DNA of 64,000 nucleotides from Pezicula radicicola (taxonomy: Eukaryota > Ascomycota > Leotiomycetes > Helotiales > Dermateaceae). Both the position numbers and the translations under genes were made by a program. Below, piece after piece: positions 58,121-64,000 of this stretch. The stretch's first letter is position 1; each line of letters starts with the position of its first letter. The DNA lies in contig PDUO01000070.1 of assembly GCA_003008705.1 (NCBI GenBank), forward strand, positions 156,687 to 220,686, read 5' to 3'. The notes under the pieces are model-generated. The model worked only from the letters and a program-made list of their open reading frames with translations. It had not been told where the DNA came from and did no database searches.

Positions 58121-59017
58121 TTACCCAACAACTGGCGGATTCTCAAAAGCCCCCATCTCATCAACCTTCAGCTGTCCCAAATACCCCTCCTTAATCCCCT
58201 CCCCACCTATGTTCGGCATCGTCGGGTCAAACAGTACCGGATCATCCAAGACGACACCCCAAAATCTCTCCCACGCCTGACGGGCTGCATGCCATTTCGT
58301 CGCTTGTAAATTGAGCACGAAGGTGCCCTGGAACTTCTCAATCTCACTATCCCTCTTAATTAACACCGCCGTCACGATATTCGGCGGCACTCCATCTTCC
58401 TCATGAGTATTCTGCGACAGGTGCCACCATACACCATCATACCCTGTTCCTGCATCCCCAGAAAGGGATTTATCCGATTGTAGGAGCTGGAAGTATGATT
58501 TTGTGCCAGTGGTGGTGGTTGAAGTGCCCCAGCTGCCATCAAGACCGCCACCATTACCGAGGACGTTAAGATTCAGGCCTTCGAACTTGCGATCCTTCGT
58601 CTTGCTTTGTTCAACAGTTGTTACGTGTGCTTTAGAGGTATGTGGACCCCATGCTATGACCTCTGGCGTTTTCCCTGTCCCCACAGTTGTGTTGTTACTG
58701 TTTTCACCCGGCAAAGGAGCGAATTGAAGTGATGTGAATGCGGTGGAGTATTTGTTTTTGGAGATAGCGTTCAAGCTATATTCTAGCACAATGAGAGTTG
58801 CGGGAACAGGGGAGGGCACGGAAATATCCAGGTGCCCGTGGACGCAGGTTTTAAGCGTAACGGTTGCTTTGTAGGATGTAGATTTAGCACCACGGGCTGT
58901 GACGATGGGGCGCTGAAATTGATCCTTAAGGTTAGAGGTTTTGTAGGAGGCACCCTTTGAGATGTCTTCGTAGACGGAGACCTGGACGCCAGAGATGAGG
59001 GAAGCTTGGTCAATCAT
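58121..59017 (-). CDS. Conserved-looking fungal protein of unknown function
   Basis: Single exon of 299 residues from MIDQASLISGVQVSVYED; the frame is open to 59071. It has no signal peptide or membrane helix. It resembles a family of fungal cytosolic proteins with the phrase PEVIAWGPHTSKA, a central Gly-rich NVLGNGGGLDGSWGTS, a DGVWWHLSQNTHEEDGVPPN block and a closing DDPVLFDPTMPN. The function is not known to me. It lies 0.5 kb from the ankyrin-subtilase gene on the same strand, so the two may form a pair. The last 300 bases of the coding strand are G-rich, the first part C-rich. Confidence 0.65.
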   Translation of the reverse strand: MIDQASLISGVQVSVYEDISKGASYKTSNLKDQFQRPIVTARGAKSTSYKATVTLKTCVHGHLDISVPSPVPATLIVLEYSLNAISKNKYSTAFTSLQFAPLPGENSNNTTVGTGKTPEVIAWGPHTSKAHVTTVEQSKTKDRKFEGLNLNVLGNGGGLDGSWGTSTTTTGTKSYFQLLQSDKSLSGDAGTGYDGVWWHLSQNTHEEDGVPPNIVTAVLIKRDSEIEKFQGTFVLNLQATKWHAARQAWERFWGVVLDDPVLFDPTMPNIGGEGIKEGYLGQLKVDEMGAFENPPVVG

Positions 59018-59525
59018 TATTGCTTGGTTGAATATTATCTGAATCGAACGAGATATGAGTCGGAATGACAAATGGGCTTGGGAGGGATTAAAGACTATGT
59101 TTCTGATAGTTTAGAAAAGAAAGAATTTTGAATGAAGCCTAGAAATAGTGGCGGCTGGCATCACATGCAAGCTGTTGTGAGGCTGTACAACGCCACCTCG
59201 TCAATTGTTCCATTCGAAGTGGACTAGGCAATACCAGCCATCTCGGTGAGAGTCAAAGGGCCAAGGGTCACAACGAATAAAGACCGGATTAAACTTTACT
59301 TCAGCATTGGTTCAAGAAACATAGTAACAGGATAGCCGTCTTGCCAAAGAATGTATCATATATGCAACAGTCAACCTTAGCCCCAAATTTCTTCTTATGA
59401 GGTTAGAGTGAGTTCACGAAAGCTTACAAAAAGAAAACGCTAGCTTGTCTTCTGTTAATTGTACCACTCCATATTAGAACTACTAGTGAGTATCCACTAA
59501 AGTAACAAGAAGTACGCCTCCTACG
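59018..59525. other. Gap between the unknown protein and the ankyrin-subtilase gene
   Basis: Promoter of the first and 3' flank of the second. Nothing else is seen. Confidence 0.35.
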
Positions 59526-62294
59526 TTATGCGTACAGTCTCCCAGGCTCAAACATAGATTCAATCCATCTGTGCCAGTCATTTGTTGTCCAGGGCACGCC
59601 ATTTTCCTGTACTTCTTTGAAGAATCTGCCAGGAAACACATATTTCTCAGAATTCGTGTTGTCAATCATTTCTTTAAATACGGCTTCAATCGTCTGCTTC
59701 CTCGTCTTGCTGCTCCGTCCCTTTTTGTTAGCGAGAAATCTGCACGAAAGAATAAGCGATGCGGTTCCAGCAGCGATAGCTGTTGCTATAGAGCTTCCAG
59801 AGGGGTCTTCTGTTGCGCACGCGCCATAAGATAGGCAATCAGCATGAATCTGATACCCTTGGAAATAGTATTGCGCCCTGGGATCTGTATTTTTTGACTC
59901 TTTTCCTCCTCTGTTACAGGCAGATATGGTGATAGTCTGAGGGAGATACGCTGGATAGACTTCTTTCCAGGCATTACCCATATCTTCCGTTGCGCAGAAG
60001 AAGACCGGGCCATTACCATTATCGTCTGCATCGCGAATGACTTCTTCCAGACCTGCATCATAATCTAAGGTCATGCTAATGACCACAACATCAACCTTGA
60101 ACTCGGTCACCCACTTGACGGCCTGTTTCATTGGTGAGCAATTTTTGCACTCTACCTATATTAGCTACAACTTACGGCTTTAATATTGTCTGGACTGACA
60201 AGATTCCCTTCTCCGGTTCCAACTTTGGCTATATAAAGTAGACATCGATGGTCGATGTCAACGACTATACTTGCCATTTGTGTCCCGTGGGGATGAGATG
60301 CGAGCCAGACAGAGGACTCTCTGGTTGGCGTGACCTCGACGAATGACTGTGATGCGACAACACGATCCCATAGCTTACTTATACCTGCGTCGATCCCATT
60401 GTCGATGATAGCTACACGAGTAGGCCGCGGCCAGACATCCGGAGCTAGGATCTCCTGCGCGGATATTGCTGGTCTTGGGTCCTGTCTTAAGAATCTGTCA
60501 AGCCCGGTAATATGCTTTGGAGTCCTTGGAAATGTCAGTGTTTGCTGATCAACATGAACATTGGTGCCTACACGGTGTTACTGAGGTGGGAGTCTGGAAG
60601 ATGGCTCCCACCATCCCCTCTATCCCATTTGGATACTTTCACATCAAACGTAAAGGGTTGAGCTTCTCGTCCCTCCTTTTCAATTCGTAAGGCTCGATCT
60701 TTTGCCTCTTTTATCAGCCTGGCTTTGCCCTTATCCCTGTATTTCTCAGCTCGAGCTTTGCTTATGTTGTGGTCCTATAATGATTGAGTCAAGCGGCTCA
60801 CGGCAATGCGGGCTTGTAACTGACCATTACGACCACAATTATAGCTTCCTTGATCTGTGCCGATTAGCATCAGAATACACTCAAATCTTGACGTAGAATT
60901 CTATGTCAGACTCACATTTCCGTAATCTTTTGAGTATAAACCTTCAGGCCCTGTCCAGAAAGCCAAAGTGTTCCAGTTTTCGGTGTAAAGGTACACCCTG
61001 TGCAAACCTCTGACAACTCTGAGTGTTTCAAGAGACAGGTCAAGCCGTTCCCAGTTAAGCGTCTCAATCGATTTGAATCCAGCTTTGTCGAGACCTTGCC
61101 CTAGCCACGTTTCGATACCTTCATCTTCGTGCGGTCCTTCGATAGCATCAGGTACGTGGAGATGAAGGATCGTGCGGACAGACCTTGTCCGGAGCCAGTT
61201 CAGAATTATGAATGCTTCTTCACGGTTTGAAATTGGTTTCTTATTCTCAAGTCTAGGCAACTCGACATACATTAGCGTGGAGTAGAAATTGACTTTGAAT
61301 TTCAGGTCTTTCAAACTTGTGAGGAAAGCATCAAAGTTGTGTGCTTTATCGTTAAAGATTGAAAGATCAGCATAGAGCTCCTTAGCTAGAAAACATTAAG
61401 CAATGATGATTTGGACGCAAATCATGTTTTTAGTGCCTTACATTGACCTTTATACTAAGTTAGCTGGTTATATTAAATTAGGAAGCAAAAGAACATACTG
61501 TTAGGATCGTAGAGCAGTCTCCTAACCAGTGAAGGCGGATTTCGCCTGACACTCTTGGAAACAAGGAACTCTTCCAATTCTCTCGACTTTGCAAAATCAC
61601 TTGTTTCTCTGAGAACCTGAAGGGCGGAGCGATTGTTAGGTGTTTGTTCGATTATTTCTGGATACTCATTAACCAGCAGTTGCGCAACGTCTGGCTTCTT
61701 TTCTTCGATAGCCAAGTGTAGCATAACTCCACGCTCACTTTGATCTATTTTAACTGACTTCAAAAGGCGTATCAACTTCTCAATGACTTTGATGTTGCCT
61801 CTCTTGACTGCAGTTTCAAGCAGAGTGTCATTTGGTGTCCCATTCTTCAAGAATTCCTTGACTCTGGTTTGGTCCCTAGATTTGAGACTTGTGGTATCGG
61901 GTGGAAACACCCAGTCCGCTTCGTTCAGGACAGCAAGCCTTAGAACTGACCCATCAACGTCGAAAGATTGCGACACACTCGACTGCGGCTCGGGTGTGAT
62001 TAGAGATGGATGGGTTCCCAAGATCTTACTGCCAATCCATTCTTGCCACGTCCTGTTTGCTTCCGAGTTAGCTACCTTCGGCTTCTGTGTTGTTCCCGCA
62101 TCTCCTGACTGGGTGTCAGTGCGAAGAGTCTCATGGTCCAAGTCATCGGAGTCCTCGTCCTCGTCCTCGTACCCATCGTCCTCATCATCTGAACTATTTG
62201 GAATGCTCAAGCTGTCCTTCATCTGGATAATGAATTTGAGGAAATCCCGCAACACCTCCTCCTTAGTCGTGAACGAGACAAATGCGTCGTACAA
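59526..62294 (-). CDS. Ankyrin-repeat subtilisin-like (S8) protease, 5' end uncertain
   Basis: Seven exons join in frame: 62294..61499, a 6-base microexon 61447..61442, 61385..60916, 60854..60825, 60774..60612, 60567..60176 and 60122..59526, about 817 residues. The N-terminal part includes an acidic linker (SSDDEDDGYEDEDEDSDD) and degenerate ankyrin repeats (LLETAVKRGNIKVIEKLIRL, GVMLHLAIEEKKPDVAQLLV). A middle domain follows (IETLNWERLDLSLETL, LAFWTGPEGL), then the subtilase domain: Asp in VAIIDNGID (about 544), His in SHPHGTQMASIV (about 582) and Ser in DPSGSSIATAIAAG (about 730). The usual oxyanion Asn segment reads FFCATEDMG. There is no signal peptide, so it is cytosolic. No in-frame ATG precedes YDAFVSF; the frame runs into the AT-rich tract, so the start is missing or internal (MKDSLSIPNS). 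Confidence 0.82.
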
Positions 62295-62334
62295 GACGTC
62301 TTTGTTATATAAATCGAGCTTCTTGTTAATATAG

Positions 62335-64000
62335 ATTTCGCGGATATATATTACTATAGCTTATACCTTTTAATATAAGTAATAATTTAAAGAATATACT
62401 TAATAGTACTATAGGAGTAGTATAAAGAATATAAGAAGAATTATTAAATACTTTTCTAATATCTCTTATAACTTTAGAGATAATTCTAGTACTTAGTATT
62501 ATTATTAGTATTATTTTTAAATTTATACTTTTTAAATACTAATAAGTAATAATCTCTTTTTTTAATATAGAGATATTAATTACTATTAGTTAAAAAGGAT
62601 TTTAAATTTTAAATATAAAATAAATATTAGTTTTATTATTATTATATATATTATTTTTATTAATATTAGAATCTCTATTAATATATAAATTAAATTTTTA
62701 AAATTATCTTTTTAACTAGTATTTATATATTATTTTAAGAATTTTTCTTTTATTAAAATTTATAATATTATTAATTCTTATTTTATTAAATATATTTAAT
62801 AAAAAGAACTAGTTTAAAAATATAAATAATTTAAATTATTTAAGTTTTTTAAATATTAAACTCTTATATATAAATAAATATTAAACTTATCTTATAATTA
62901 TAATATTTATTATTTATTTAATTTATTATATACTTTAATATAAACTCTAAGAATATATTATATTTTAAAAGAATTTTAAAAACTTTAAGATAAATAATAT
63001 TATAAGATTATTATTTTTTATTATTTTAAACTTTAAATAATATCTCTTTATTAAAGTAATTTAATAATACTTTTTTTATATATTTAATAATATATATTTT
63101 ATATTAATTAATAAAGATTATAATAGTTTATATAATAAGTAAATATAATAAAATTTAATAATAAAATAATTAAAGATTATAAAAATTAAACTTATAATAA
63201 AGACTAATATTTAAAAAAAAACTCTAATTAAAGTAAAATAATAGTTTAAATAATAAGTATAAACTTTATTTATTATTATAAATAAAGTATTATTTATTCT
63301 TTTATAATTATTATATTTATTATTTATTAAATTATAAATTAATATAATCTTTTATTTTTATATAAAGGTTTTTAATTATAATTTTTAAATAAAATTAAAC
63401 TAATAGTATTTTAATAAATTATCTTAAACTAATATAACTTTAATACTTTTTAATATTAAATTATTAATACTTCTTTTAATTTTTATAATTAAAAGATAAA
63501 TCTTATTTATATAAATATTAAATAATAAAACTATTTCTAATAATATAATTTAATATAATATTATAATAAGCTAGTAGTAATAGTATATATAAATAACTTT
63601 TATTTATTTTATTATTATTATAATTATATTATACTTTATATTTCTAGTTATATTTATAAGATTACTTTTTTAAATTAATTATTTAATTATTATATTTTTA
63701 TAACTATTATAAATAAAGAAACTTTCTAATTAGTTCCTTATAGTTATATAAGAAGTATTACTCTTAATAATATTAACTTTAATAATTATTATAATTTTAA
63801 GAATCTTTTATTTTTTTATAAATAACTAAGAATTATATTTATAATAAGTTATTAAGAATTATATTTAAATTTACTACTTTATTTTTTTATTTATATAAAT
63901 TTTCTTTATTATTTCCCTCTTAGTAGATATTATAACTATTATTAGAGAGTTAAGAGTTATAATTAAAAAAATATTAATTATTCTTATATAAAATTTATTA
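62335..64000. repeat. Extreme AT-rich tract with RIP-saturated composition
   Basis: From about 62343 to the window end I read no CpA, TpG or CpG dinucleotide. Every C is followed by T or C, and G is almost always preceded by A, G or T in AG/GT contexts. The change from the coding DNA of the ankyrin-subtilase gene is abrupt, within about 40 bases. There are no open frames. This is the endpoint of RIP-type decay of repeated DNA. The parent element cannot be recognised. Confidence 0.85.

Noticed and set aside
1..64000. tRNA, rRNA or CRISPR features
   Set aside because: No convincing T-arm or B-box context with a matching acceptor stem, no rRNA-like sequence, and no regularly spaced short repeats were seen. 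A tRNA with an intron could have been missed.

Overview
The window is nuclear DNA of a filamentous ascomycete (Pezizomycotina). Most genes carry short introns of about 40 to 90 bases with GT..AG ends and CTAAC-type branch sites. Several families are specific to these fungi: UstYa/DUF3328, 2EXR, TRI12-type MFS, Zn2Cys6 factors and ECM33-like proteins. Repeat-derived tracts show C-to-T decay at CpA, the mark of repeat-induced point mutation (RIP). A Leotiomycete-like genome would fit, but that is an impression and was not tested. All exon models were built by eye from splice signals and reading-frame continuity.

Layout. 0-7.3 kb: the 5' part of a small secreted-protein gene running off the left edge, a type II membrane protein, and a six-exon UstYa-family oxidase. 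9.6-17.1 kb: a membrane-anchored arylsulfotransferase-like protein, then a peroxisomal (AKL-ending) 4-coumarate-CoA-ligase-like enzyme. 20.4-25.6 kb: a sugar-type MFS transporter and an ABC-F ATPase. 25.9-31.1 kb: a gene graveyard. It holds an MFS transporter split by a 1.5 kb RIP-mutated insertion and broken by stops and frameshifts, the C-terminal stub of a transcription factor joined to the C-terminal stub of an esterase, and another relic.

31.4-45.6 kb: an ECM33-like wall protein, a 2EXR protein, a TRI12-type efflux MFS, a short-chain dehydrogenase and a Zn2Cys6 regulator. 45.6-55 kb: a 270 bp TA-flanked MITE, a Golgi mannosyltransferase, and about 6 kb of AT-rich repeat-laden DNA with one relic exon. 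55.1-62.3 kb: a secreted protein of three cysteine-rich modules, each ending in a Lys-Arg Kex2-type site; an acidic protein; an unknown 299-residue protein; and an ankyrin-subtilase protein. 62.34-64 kb: an extremely AT-rich tract in which I see no CpA, TpG or CpG at all.

No single biosynthetic cluster is evident. The most interesting items are the Lys-Arg-punctuated cysteine-rich precursor, the ankyrin-subtilase gene stopping at the RIP boundary, the solitary UstYa gene, the graveyard with its precise stub-to-stub junction, and a repeated switch from C-rich to G-rich coding strands toward gene 3' ends.
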